Part shown: positions 10,882 to 18,990 of the stretch, one piece after another | Layout: every line of letters starts with the position of its first letter | How positions within the stretch are numbered: the stretch's first letter is position 1 | NCBI RefSeq assembly: GCF_001865015.1 | Contig: NZ_MJGV01000019.1 | Span: forward strand, 1-64,000 | DNA length: 64,000 bases | Direction of reading: 5' to 3' | From: Curtobacterium sp. MMLR14_010 | GTDB lineage: Bacteria > Actinomycetota > Actinomycetes > Actinomycetales > Microbacteriaceae | Program-made: the position numbers and the translations under genes | The notes under the pieces: generated by a model | Databases searched by the model: none | What the model saw: the letters and a program-made list of their open reading frames with translations, nothing else | Told to the model about the DNA's origin: nothing

Positions 10882-12576
10882 CTAGCCCGTGACCGCACCC
10901 TTGGCGGCGGACTGGACGAGCTTGGCGTACTTCGCGAGGACTCCGCGGGTGTAGCGCGGGGGCAGCGGCGCCCAGCCGTCACGGCGGGCCTCCAGCTCGG
11001 CGGCGTCGACCAGTAGGTCGAGCGTCCGAGCCGCGATGTCGACACGGATGCGGTCGCCATCACGAACGAAGGCGACTGGACCTGCGTCCACTGCCTCCGG
11101 TGCGATGTGGCCGATGCAGAGGCCGGTTGTGCCGCCTGAGAATCGACCGTCGGTCAAGAGTAGTACATCCTTGCCGAGGCCCGCGCCCTTGATGGCCGCC
11201 GTGATGGCGAGCATCTCGCGCATGCCGGGGCCGCCCTTGGGGCCCTCGTAGCGGATGACGACGACGTCGCCCTTCTGGATCCGGCCCTCGGTCAGGGCGT
11301 CCATCGCGGAGCGCTCGCGGTCGAACACGCGCGCCGGGCCCTCGAAGACCTCGGCGTCGAAGCCGGCCGTCTTCACGACGGCGCCCTCGGGAGCGAACGA
11401 GCCCTGCAGGATCGTCAGGCCGCCGGTGGCGTGGATCGGGTTGTCGAGCGTGCGGAAGACCTTGCCGTCGAGCTCGGGCGGGTCGATCTCGGCGAGGTTC
11501 TCCGCGACGGTCTTGCCCGTCACGGTCATGCACTCGCCGTGCAGCAGGCCGGCGTCGAGCAGCGCCTTCATGATCACCGGGATGCCGCCGTTGCGGTCCA
11601 CGTCGAGCATGACGTACTTGCCGAAGGGCTTCATGTCGGCAAGGTGCGGGACCTTCGAGCCGATGCGGTTGAAGTCGTCGAGGCTGAGTTCGACCTCGGC
11701 CTCGTGCGCGATCGCGAGCAGGTGCAGCACGACGTTGGTCGAGCCGCCGAGGGCCATGGCGACGGCGATGGCGTTCTCGAAGGCCTCCTTCGTCAGGATC
11801 TGGCGCGCGGTGATGCCGAGTCGGAGCATGTTCACGACGGCCTCGCCGGAGCGGTGCGCGTAGTAGTCACGACGACGGTCGGCGCTGGGCGGCGCGGCCG
11901 AACCGGGCAGCGACATCCCGAGGGCCTCGGCGACGGACGCCATGGTGTTGGCCGTGTACATGCCGCCGCAGGCGCCTTCGCCCGGGACGATCGCGCACTC
12001 GATCTTCTTGAGCTCCTCTTCGCTCATGGTGCCGGCCTTGCAGGCCCCGACGCCCTCGAAGGAGTCGATGATCGTGACTTCCTTCATCGAGCCGTCGGCC
12101 TGCTTGACGTAGCCCGGCATGACCGAGCCGGCGTAGAGGAAGACGCTCGCCAGGTCGAGGCGGGCCGCGGCCATGAGCATGCCCGGCAGCGACTTGTCGC
12201 AGCCGGCGAGCAGCACGGTGCCGTCGAGGCGCTCGGCGTTGACGACGGTCTCGACGCTGTCCGCGATGACCTCACGCGAGACGAGGGAGAAGTGCATGCC
12301 CTCGTGGCCCATCGAGATGCCGTCGGAGACGGAGATGGTGCCGAACTGCAGCGGGTAGCCACCACCGCCGTGGACGCCTTCCTTGGCGCCCTGGGCGAGT
12401 CGGTCGAGGGACAGGTTGCACGGGGTGATCTCGTTCCAGGACGAGGCGATGCCGATCTGCGGCTTCTCCCAGTCCTCGTCGCCCATCCCGACGGCCCGCA
12501 GCATGCCACGCGAGGTGGTTGCTTCGATCCCGTCGGTGACGACCCGGCTCCGCGGCTTCACGTCGATGTCAGGCAT
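10882..12576 (-). CDS. ilvD: Dihydroxy-acid dehydratase
   Basis: Fe-S dehydratase forming 2-ketoisovalerate and 2-keto-3-methylvalerate; 564 aa. Cluster cysteines sit in [19 protein letters not shown] and in [15 protein letters not shown], and [19 protein letters not shown] is the conserved C-terminal active-site segment. It heads the ilvD-ilvB-ilvN-ilvC unit. ATG 12574-12576 follows TAGACT by 6 nt, so the mRNA is leaderless. A block of unusual codons (GTA, CTA, TTG, CGA, TCA, ACA, CCA, GTT) occurs at about 11040-11172, in otherwise uniform high-GC coding sequence. Confidence 0.96.
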   Translation of the reverse strand: MPDIDVKPRSRVVTDGIEATTSRGMLRAVGMGDEDWEKPQIGIASSWNEITPCNLSLDRLAQGAKEGVHGGGGYPLQFGTISVSDGISMGHEGMHFSLVSREVIADSVETVVNAERLDGTVLLAGCDKSLPGMLMAAARLDLASVFLYAGSVMPGYVKQADGSMKEVTIIDSFEGVGACKAGTMSEEELKKIECAIVPGEGACGGMYTANTMASVAEALGMSLPGSAAPPSADRRRDYYAHRSGEAVVNMLRLGITARQILTKEAFENAIAVAMALGGSTNVVLHLLAIAHEAEVELSLDDFNRIGSKVPHLADMKPFGKYVMLDVDRNGGIPVIMKALLDAGLLHGECMTVTGKTVAENLAEIDPPELDGKVFRTLDNPIHATGGLTILQGSFAPEGAVVKTAGFDAEVFEGPARVFDRERSAMDALTEGRIQKGDVVVIRYEGPKGGPGMREMLAITAAIKGAGLGKDVLLLTDGRFSGGTTGLCIGHIAPEAVDAGPVAFVRDGDRIRVDIAARTLDLLVDAAELEARRDGWAPLPPRYTRGVLAKYAKLVQSAAKGAVTG

Positions 12577-12582
12577 GCGCTG

Positions 12583-12588
12583 AGTCTA
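12583..12588 (-). promoter_or_regulatory. -10 box, leaderless ilvD operon
   Basis: TAGACT, 6 nt before the ilvD ATG. It leaves no room for a transcribed attenuator upstream of the operon. Confidence 0.55.
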
Positions 12589-12641
12589 GGACGGATTGGG
12601 ATACCAGCGGCGCACGTCCATGCATCCGCATGGTCACCGAC

Positions 12642-12657
12642 CCGGTCTGGAGGCTCG
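12642..12657 (+). repeat. Half-site of the GGAGGCYCG repeat
   Basis: CCGGTCTGGAGGCTCG. The identical 16-mer occurs at 62812-62827 and, reverse-complemented, at 45130-45145. Here it lies between the start of ilvD and the end of otsB, without a partner arm. Confidence 0.6.
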
Positions 12658-12667
12658 GATCACCTGG

Positions 12668-13465
12668 TCAGCGCACCGCACGCAGGCGTGCGAGCTGCTT
12701 CAGGACGTCGGTCAGGGCCGCCGGGTCGGCGACGCGGAAACCGGCGAGCGTGTCGCCCTCCCCCACCTTCACGCCGACGTCGCCGTCGCCGAGCACGCGG
12801 AAGGCGTCCTCGTCGGTGACGTCGTCACCCGCGAAGAAGACGGCGTCCGACCCGCGCAGGTCACGGAGCCGGGCGATCGCGTCGCCCTTCGTGACGTGCC
12901 GCACGGCGAACTCGAGGATGTCCTTGCCGCCGCGCTCGAGCACGTCGGCGTCGGCCTCGTGCGCCGCCGCACTCGCCGCGGCGTTCACCTCGGCGGCGAC
13001 CTCGGCGCTGACCCGGCGGGTGTGGACGCCGTGCCCGGCGGGCTTGTGCTCGATGACGACGCCCGGGAAGCGTGCGCCGACCGCGTCGAGCGCGGCACCG
13101 ACCCGGGCGACCCGCTGCTGCTCGTCGTCGGTGAGGGCGGCCTCGGCGTGGCCGTCGACCCGCCACTCGACACCGTGCGAGCCGACGAGCGCCATGTCGT
13201 CCGGCGCCTGCGTTACCGCGGCGAGGCTGTCGAGCGGCCGGCCCGAGACGAGCACGACCTCGGTGTCCTTCGCGCGCTGCAGCGTGAGCACGGCGGCCCA
13301 GCTGCCGGGCAGCGCGCCGACGTGCCCGGGGTCGTCGGCGAACGGTGCCAGGGTGCCGTCGAAGTCGAGGGCGACCAGCAGCGTGTCGACCGCAGCCAGG
13401 TCCGCCAGGGCCGTGTCGAGCCCTGGAGCCGTGGTCTCGTCGTCGTTCGTGGTCTCGTCACGCAT
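12668..13465 (-). CDS. otsB: Trehalose-6-phosphate phosphatase
   Basis: HAD-family phosphatase (265 aa) releasing trehalose from trehalose-6-phosphate. Motif I is LLVALDFDGTLAPFADD (nucleophile Asp near residue 35), motif II lies near VVLVSGRPLDSLA, and GDDVTDEDAFRVL near 215 is the motif IV acid pair with the OtsB-specific TDE. KPAGHGVHTRR is the cap region. ATG 13463-13465 overlaps the otsA 3' end by 8 bp. Together with otsA it makes a complete two-step trehalose pathway. Confidence 0.93.
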   Translation of the reverse strand: MRDETTNDDETTAPGLDTALADLAAVDTLLVALDFDGTLAPFADDPGHVGALPGSWAAVLTLQRAKDTEVVLVSGRPLDSLAAVTQAPDDMALVGSHGVEWRVDGHAEAALTDDEQQRVARVGAALDAVGARFPGVVIEHKPAGHGVHTRRVSAEVAAEVNAAASAAAHEADADVLERGGKDILEFAVRHVTKGDAIARLRDLRGSDAVFFAGDDVTDEDAFRVLGDGDVGVKVGEGDTLAGFRVADPAALTDVLKQLARLRAVR

Positions 13466-15050
13466 CACGGGCCTCCCGGGTGTCCTCTGCTGCACGCGCC
13501 TTCTGGGCGTCCTGGTCGAAGATCGACATGCCGTCGGTCTGGGCCTCGCGGTGGCGGTCGGCCGGCTCCGTCGCCGACGCGTCGATCCGCGCGTTGCGCG
13601 GGGCGTGCCGGTCGAGGGCCTCGAGGAACGAGCGCGACCAGCGCGCCACGTCGTTGTCGCGGACGCGCTTGCGGAGCGCGCGCATGCGGGTGGAGCGCTC
13701 GCGGCGCGGCATCTCGATCGCCCGTTCGATGGCGTCCTTCATGGCGCCGATGTCGTGCGGGTTGATGATCACCGCCTGCTTCAGCTCGTCGGCGGCACCG
13801 GCGAACTCGGAGAGGATCAGCACGCCGTCGTTGTCGAAGCGGGTGGCGACGTACTCCTTGGCGACGAGGTTCATGCCGTCGCGGAGCGCCGTCACGAGCA
13901 TGATGTCGGCGGCCAGGTAGAGCGCGACCATCTCCTCGCGCGGGTAGCCGTGGTGCAGGTACGAGATCGGCTGGTGGCCGATGGTGCCGAGGTCGCCGTT
14001 GATCCGGCCGACGCTCAGCTCGATCTCGTCGCGCAGGGTGCGGTAGGTGTCGACACGCTCGCGGCTCGGGCTCGCGACCTGCACGAGGGTGGCGTCCTCG
14101 ACCCGGACGCGGCCGTCCTCGATGAGCTCGCCGAACGCCTTGATGCGGTGCCGGATGCCCTTGGTGTAGTCGAGGCGGTCGACCCCGAGCAGCACGGTCT
14201 TCGGGTTCCCGAGGCCGGCGCGGATCTCGCGGGCGCGCTCCTGCACCTCGGGCTTCCTGGCGATGTCCTCGAAGCTCTCGGCGTCGATCGAGATCGGGAA
14301 GTGCCGGGCCTCGACGTGGCGGACGGTGATGCCCTTGCGGCTCCGCGGTGCGGCCGGGTCGTCGACGGGGACGTCGATCGTCGTGCCCTTGGTCGTGTAG
14401 CCCTTGATGTGGCGGACCGCACGCAGGAAGTCGCTCGCGTCGTCCTGTCGCTGGAAGCCGATCACGTCGGCGCCGAGCAGGCCGTCGAGGATCTGGGCGC
14501 GCCACGGCAGCTGCGCGTAGATGCCGACGGGTGGGAACGGGATGTGGTTGAAGAAGCCGATCGTGACGTCGGGGCGGAGCTCGCGCAGCAGGGCCGGGAC
14601 GAGCTGCAGCTGGTAGTCCTGCACCCAGACGATGCCGTCCTGCTCGACGATGTCCGCGATCTGCTCCGCGAAGCGCTTGTTCACGCTCTTGTAGGCGTTC
14701 CACCAGTCGCGGTGGTAGCTCGGGTGCTCGATGACGTCGTGGTAGAGCGGCCAGAGGGTGTCGTTGCTGAAGCCCTCGTAGTAGTCCTGCACCTCGCTCG
14801 CGCTGAGCGGGACCGGGACGATGTGGATGCCCTCGTTGTCGAAGGGCTCGACCACGACGTCGGGCTGACCGACCCAACCGACCCAGGCGCCGTCGTTGGC
14901 GCGCATGACCGGTTCGAGCGCGGTGACGAGGCCACCGGGAGAGTGCCGCCAGCCCTCGGTGCCGTCCTCGTCGACGACGCGGTCCACGGGGAGACGGTTG
15001 CTGGCGACGACGAAGGAGTACTTGGTGGACGAAGGATGCGGAGCTGACAC
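13458..15050 (-). CDS. otsA: Trehalose-6-phosphate synthase
   Basis: GT20 glycosyltransferase joining a nucleoside-diphosphate glucose and glucose-6-phosphate. VVASNRLPVDRV at the N-terminus, WVGWVGQPD, IGFFNHIPFPPVGIY near residue 190, LGVDRLDYTKGI near 290 and ALRDGMNLVAKEYVATR near 390 are the family signatures. At 530 aa it has a charged C-terminal tail of about 50 residues beyond the catalytic fold. Start is GTG 15048-15050 with TAGTTT 7 nt upstream (leaderless). The promoter is divergent from the large membrane gene starting at 15122. Confidence 0.93.
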   Translation of the reverse strand: MSAPHPSSTKYSFVVASNRLPVDRVVDEDGTEGWRHSPGGLVTALEPVMRANDGAWVGWVGQPDVVVEPFDNEGIHIVPVPLSASEVQDYYEGFSNDTLWPLYHDVIEHPSYHRDWWNAYKSVNKRFAEQIADIVEQDGIVWVQDYQLQLVPALLRELRPDVTIGFFNHIPFPPVGIYAQLPWRAQILDGLLGADVIGFQRQDDASDFLRAVRHIKGYTTKGTTIDVPVDDPAAPRSRKGITVRHVEARHFPISIDAESFEDIARKPEVQERAREIRAGLGNPKTVLLGVDRLDYTKGIRHRIKAFGELIEDGRVRVEDATLVQVASPSRERVDTYRTLRDEIELSVGRINGDLGTIGHQPISYLHHGYPREEMVALYLAADIMLVTALRDGMNLVAKEYVATRFDNDGVLILSEFAGAADELKQAVIINPHDIGAMKDAIERAIEMPRRERSTRMRALRKRVRDNDVARWSRSFLEALDRHAPRNARIDASATEPADRHREAQTDGMSIFDQDAQKARAAEDTREARDA

Positions 15051-15057
15051 GCCACCG

Positions 15058-15063
15058 AAACTA
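15058..15063 (-). promoter_or_regulatory. -10 box, leaderless otsA
   Basis: TAGTTT, 7 nt before the GTG at 15050. Confidence 0.45.
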
Positions 15064-15108
15064 CCAGCGTGCCGACAGGCCGCTCCCGGTGGATCCGCGG
15101 GATGCCGA

Positions 15109-15114
15109 TATGCT
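15109..15114 (+). promoter_or_regulatory. -10 box, leaderless large membrane protein
   Basis: TATGCT, 7 nt before the GTG at 15122. It supports that start over the GTG at 15188, which has a GGAGAGG ribosome site. Confidence 0.45.
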
Positions 15115-15121
15115 GCCGTTC

Positions 15122-17800
15122 GTGTCGGGGGGACACAGCGTGCCCGAGGGGTGGCACGCGGCCGCCCGGCCGGAGAGGACCCCCGCCGTGAGCGACATCC
15201 CGTCCGTCCCACCGAGCGACCCGAGCGCTGCCGCCGGATCCGTCCCCAGCGGCGGCGGTGGCCCGGCCGCTGGCGGTGGCCCGGCCGCTGGGCCCGCCGC
15301 TGGCGCTGCCGCTGGCTCTGCCGCCCGGCGTGAGCCGGACCCGTTCGGCCGGCTGCTGCGCTCGGTCGGCGGTCGCGACTGGCTGGTCGCCGTCCTCGCC
15401 GGCGCGTCGGCGTGGGTCGCCGCCTACGTCGTCGCCGCCCTGTCGCTCCTGCTCACCGTGGTGGCGGTCGGCGTCAGCGGTTCGGGGAGCGCGTCGCTCG
15501 GCTCCGGGTCGCTCGACGACGGGCCGGGAGCGGTCGGCTCCGCGGCGCCGGACCTGCAGAGCCTGCTGTCCGGCATCAGCGTGCTCCTCGGCGCCCCCGC
15601 CCAGCTCGTGGCCCTCGCCGACCTCGGCCGGCTCCACGTCTCCGGCTCGGTGCCGCTGCTCGGTGTCTCCGGAGCGGCGTCGCTCGGCGTGGTGCCGGCA
15701 CTCGTGCTCGCCGCGCAGGTGGTCCTGGCGGTCGTCATCACCCGGCGCATGCGGTCCAGGTCGCTCGCGCTCCCGCAGGTGCTCCTGACCTCGGCGGTCA
15801 CCGGGCTCGTGCTCACCGCGTTCACCTCGCTCGCCGCGCTGGCGCTGGCGATCCGGTTCCCCCGCGGCACCGGGGCGACGATCAGCGCCGTGCACGCCGT
15901 CGGTGTCGGCAGCGTCCTGGGCGCGTTCGTCGTCGGGGCGCTCGCCGCACTCCTCGCCCGGCCGTCGCTGCTCGGACGCGGGCGCGTGTGGGCCGCGCGG
16001 GCACTCGGCACCGCACGGGTCGCCGTGACCCAGGTCGGGATGCTCGTCGTCCTCGTGACGGTCGTCATCGCGGTGGTCGCGCTCGTGGCCCAGCCCAGCT
16101 GGGGTGCTGCGCTCCCGCTCCTCGTCGGCAACGTCGCCCTGGCGGTCGTGTCGCTCGGGTTCCTCGGTGGCCTCGGCGTGTCCGGGTTCGGGAACGCCTC
16201 CGACACCGTCTCGGTGTTCGGTTCATCCGGGTGGCTGTGGCTCGTCGTCCTGCTCGTCGTGCTCACCGCGGTCGCCGCTGGCCTGGCGCTCGCCGTCCGC
16301 CGGAACGACCGGGCCCGCACCACGCTGGACTGGGTCGTCTCCCCCGCCGCCTGGCTCCTCGTCGGGCTGGTCGCCTTCGTGCTCGGCACGGGCGTGGTGT
16401 CGTACGACGTGTCCGGCGCGCGGACGGTCGGCGGTGCCGGATCCGTCGGGGTCGCACCGTGGACGCCCGTCGTGTTCGCGCTGTGGGGCGCGGCGATCGA
16501 GGCCGTCGCGCGGTACCTGGCACCACTCCTGCTCCCCCGGCTCGGCGGCCGCGTGCTGCTGGTGACCGCACGGCTCGTGGGTTCCGACCCCAGGCCGGTG
16601 CCCGCGTGGGGCGTCGGCGGAGCGCCGGCCGGCCTCGGCACGCCGCGCACGGTCGGCCCGACGGGCACCGCTGCGCCGTCGAGCGCCGCTGCACCGTCGT
16701 GGAACGCCACGCCGGCAGGATCCGCTGCACCGGTGGGGGCCGCTGCGCCGTCGGGTGCTGCTGCGCCGTCGTGGGCGCAGGGCCCCGCCGGTGGTCCCAC
16801 GCCGTTCATCGGGGCGGACGCGGCGAGCGCCGTCACGCCGATGTCGCCCCGGACGAAGCGGGTGCTCGTCCGCTCCCTGGTGGCCGCGGGCGCGGTCGTC
16901 GTCGTCGTGGTGGCCGGCGCGGTGACGACCGGACTCCTGCGCTCGAACGTCTGGGGACCGGCGCCGACCGTCCGGAGCTACGTGGACGCCATCGCCGCGG
17001 GTGACGCGGCCACCGCCGAGCGGATGAGCGAGCTGCCGGACGACGCGCCCATGCTCACGAGCGTCGTGCTCCGCAGCGCCGAGGACCGGCCGGAGAACGT
17101 GCGGGTCGGACGTGTGACGACGACCGGTGACCAGGCCATGGCGGTCGTCAGCTACACGCAGGACGGCAAGAACCGGTCGGGGCAGGTCGAACTCCGACGC
17201 ACCGGGACGAGCTGGCTCGTCAAGGACGAGTGGCGGGTGACCACGCCGCTCGCCGAGAGCGTGTCCGTCTCCGCCGTGCCCACGCTCGAGGGCGCACCGG
17301 TGACGGTCGGCGGCAAGCGGGTCGGGACCATCCGCGACGGCTCCTTCCGCTCGCTCGCCTACCCCGGGTCGTACACGGTCCGGGTCGGCGGGTCGGAGTA
17401 CTTCACCGGCGGCACGAAGACGGTGTCGGTCGGGGCGTCCGGCAGCGGGTTCGCCACGTTCACCGCGACGCCGACGAAGAAGCTGACGAAGGACGCCGAG
17501 GCGTTCGTCGCCGACGCGATCTCGGCGTGCGCGGCGAAGACCAGCGTCGACGCGCTCCGCGGCTGCCCCTGGTACGGCCCGTACGACGCCGAGGGGGCGG
17601 TCGAGTACGAGGTCACGAAGCAGCCCGAGCTGCGCGTGGTCGGCTCGGGGTCCGGGAGCGTGCAGGTGACGAGCACGTCGGACGGCGTCGTCGAGTACGA
17701 CTACACGACGTACTCCGGGAAGCGCACCCACGGCGAGGACACCTTCGACGTGTACGAGTTCCTGAAGGTCGAGGACGGCGAGCTCGTCAGCCCCTACTGA
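15122..17800 (+). CDS. Large polytopic membrane protein with TcaA-like extracytoplasmic tail
   Basis: 892 aa. An Ala/Gly/Pro-rich cytoplasmic N-terminus (with GGGPAA repeats) precedes 8-10 hydrophobic helices between about residues 85 and 480. A low-complexity linker of repeated AAPS units follows (about 515-570), then one more helix (VVVVVVAGAVTTGLL near 605) and a roughly 270-residue outer domain. The last helix plus outer domain recall YvbJ/TcaA-type proteins: a helix, a short NTF2-like fold, then repeated beta domains such as VTVGGKRVGTIRDGSF. This relation is from appearance only. The zinc ribbon common in that family is absent. GTG 15188 (870 aa) is an alternative start. Function unknown, probably envelope. 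Confidence 0.7.
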   Translation: MSGGHSVPEGWHAAARPERTPAVSDIPSVPPSDPSAAAGSVPSGGGGPAAGGGPAAGPAAGAAAGSAARREPDPFGRLLRSVGGRDWLVAVLAGASAWVAAYVVAALSLLLTVVAVGVSGSGSASLGSGSLDDGPGAVGSAAPDLQSLLSGISVLLGAPAQLVALADLGRLHVSGSVPLLGVSGAASLGVVPALVLAAQVVLAVVITRRMRSRSLALPQVLLTSAVTGLVLTAFTSLAALALAIRFPRGTGATISAVHAVGVGSVLGAFVVGALAALLARPSLLGRGRVWAARALGTARVAVTQVGMLVVLVTVVIAVVALVAQPSWGAALPLLVGNVALAVVSLGFLGGLGVSGFGNASDTVSVFGSSGWLWLVVLLVVLTAVAAGLALAVRRNDRARTTLDWVVSPAAWLLVGLVAFVLGTGVVSYDVSGARTVGGAGSVGVAPWTPVVFALWGAAIEAVARYLAPLLLPRLGGRVLLVTARLVGSDPRPVPAWGVGGAPAGLGTPRTVGPTGTAAPSSAAAPSWNATPAGSAAPVGAAAPSGAAAPSWAQGPAGGPTPFIGADAASAVTPMSPRTKRVLVRSLVAAGAVVVVVVAGAVTTGLLRSNVWGPAPTVRSYVDAIAAGDAATAERMSELPDDAPMLTSVVLRSAEDRPENVRVGRVTTTGDQAMAVVSYTQDGKNRSGQVELRRTGTSWLVKDEWRVTTPLAESVSVSAVPTLEGAPVTVGGKRVGTIRDGSFRSLAYPGSYTVRVGGSEYFTGGTKTVSVGASGSGFATFTATPTKKLTKDAEAFVADAISACAAKTSVDALRGCPWYGPYDAEGAVEYEVTKQPELRVVGSGSGSVQVTSTSDGVVEYDYTTYSGKRTHGEDTFDVYEFLKVEDGELVSPY

Positions 17801-17841
17801 GCCGTCGGCACGAACGCCCCGCCAGCGGCGGAACCTGAGCG

Positions 17842-17884
17842 GACTGCGCGCCAGGGCCGGACGTCCCGGTCCTGGCGCGCAGTC
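17842..17884 (+). terminator. Terminator between the large membrane gene and corA
   Basis: A GACTGCGCGCCAGGGCCGG arm pairs with its complement ending CCTGGCGCGCAGTC; 18-19 bp with one wobble and a short loop. It lies 41 nt past the stop and just upstream of the corA -10 box. Confidence 0.75.
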
Positions 17885-17893
17885 GTCGCTCAC

Positions 17894-17899
17894 TAGGCT
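17894..17899 (+). promoter_or_regulatory. -10 box, leaderless corA
   Basis: TAGGCT, 7 nt before the corA ATG at 17907. With no 5' leader, a magnesium-sensing riboswitch is excluded. Confidence 0.55.
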
Positions 17900-17906
17900 C
17901 TGGCGC

Positions 17907-18878
17907 ATGGTCAGCACTCGCTCGTGGCGGAACGGTTCGGACGCGGAGCGGGACTTCCCCGTCGACCGCGTCTCGGACCTGGTCGCCGATGAGGACGCCT
18001 TCGTCTGGATCGACTACACGGACCCGTCGGCCGCCGACCTCGAGCAGGTCGAGGAAGAGCTCGGCATCCACGCGCTCGCCGTCGAGGACGCCGTCGAGCA
18101 CGGACAGCGTCCGAAGCTGGACCGGTACCGCGACAGCCTGTTCCTGGTCGTGTACGACGTGCACGGGCGGGACGCCGAGGGCGAGCTGGTCACGCGCGAG
18201 GTCAAGGCCTTCGTGACGAAGCGCGCCCTGGTGACGATCCACGGCGCGGACGTCGACATCGCCGCGGTCGAGCGTCGGCTGGCGTCGAACTCCGACATGG
18301 CCGAGCACGGGGTGCCGTGGCTCGTGTGGGCGCTCCTCGACGCCGTCGTCGACCACGCCACCGCGGTGGTCGAGCAGATCGAGCAGGACATCGACGCGCT
18401 CGAGGACGACCTGTTCGAGCACGGCGACCCCCGCGAGCAGCAGATCCAGCGTCGGTCCTTCCGACTGCGCAAGGCGCTCGGGGTGCTCCGGCGTCAGGTG
18501 GTGCCGACGAAGGACAGCGTGGCGTCGCTCCTGCACGGGGACGCGGAGACCATCGTCAACGGCATCCGACCGTACTTCCGCGACGTCGAGGACCACCTGG
18601 TCTCCATCGCGGACTCTGTCGACCAGCTCCGCGACGCCGTGGGCAGCGTGCTCGACACGAACCTCAACCTGGCGTCGAACCGGCAGAACACCGTGATGAA
18701 GAAGGTGACGAGCTGGGCGGCGATCATCGCCATCCCCACCGCGATCACCGGCTTCTTCGGGCAGAACGTGTCGTTCCCCGGCGAGGGGCACTGGAGCGGC
18801 CTGTACGCGTCCCTGTCGCTCATCATCGTGACGTCGCTGGTGCTCTACCGGTCGTTCAAGCACCGCGACTGGCTGTAG
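17907..18878 (+). CDS. corA: CorA-family magnesium/divalent cation channel
   Basis: 323-aa homopentameric inner-membrane channel subunit. The N-terminal cytoplasmic alpha/beta domain (WIDYTDPSAADLEQVEEELG, AVEDAVEHGQRPKLDRY) leads into a long helix and two C-terminal membrane helices. The pore-lip motif reads FFGQN at about residues 283-287, where classic CorA has YGMN; GQN variants occur in actinobacterial relatives. The basic tail KHRDWL is typical. Ion specificity cannot be settled from sequence. Confidence 0.88.
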   Translation: MVSTRSWRNGSDAERDFPVDRVSDLVADEDAFVWIDYTDPSAADLEQVEEELGIHALAVEDAVEHGQRPKLDRYRDSLFLVVYDVHGRDAEGELVTREVKAFVTKRALVTIHGADVDIAAVERRLASNSDMAEHGVPWLVWALLDAVVDHATAVVEQIEQDIDALEDDLFEHGDPREQQIQRRSFRLRKALGVLRRQVVPTKDSVASLLHGDAETIVNGIRPYFRDVEDHLVSIADSVDQLRDAVGSVLDTNLNLASNRQNTVMKKVTSWAAIIAIPTAITGFFGQNVSFPGEGHWSGLYASLSLIIVTSLVLYRSFKHRDWL

Positions 18879-18914
18879 CGCGCGGCGAACGCGCCGCGGG
18901 GTCGCCGCGCGCGG

Positions 18915-18977
18915 CATCGAGGGAGCAGAAGGCGTCGGGTCGGCGCGACCCACCCGACGCTTTCTGCTCCCTCGATG
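18915..18977. terminator. 63-nt inverted-repeat terminator, CATCGAGGGAGCAG family
   Basis: A 26-bp stem with one G-U wobble and an 11-nt loop; ends CATCGAGGGAGCAG / CTGCTCCCTCGATG. It separates convergent corA and the transporter at 18991. A second copy of equal length and identical ends is at 52416-52478 with covarying interior pairs. Confidence 0.8.
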
Positions 18978-18990
18978 GAACGGCCCCGCG

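Noticed and set aside
10836-12667. Attenuator or T-box before the ilv genes
   Set aside because: ilvD is leaderless and the 46-bp ilvD-ilvB gap has no leader peptide or antiterminator fold.
15188-15190. GTG with a good ribosome site as start of the large membrane protein
   Set aside because: Kept as an alternative only. The GTG at 15122 has the -10 spacing used by most genes here, and the N-terminus is disordered either way.
17885-17906. Magnesium riboswitch before corA
   Set aside because: The -10 box is 7 nt from the ATG, leaving no leader.
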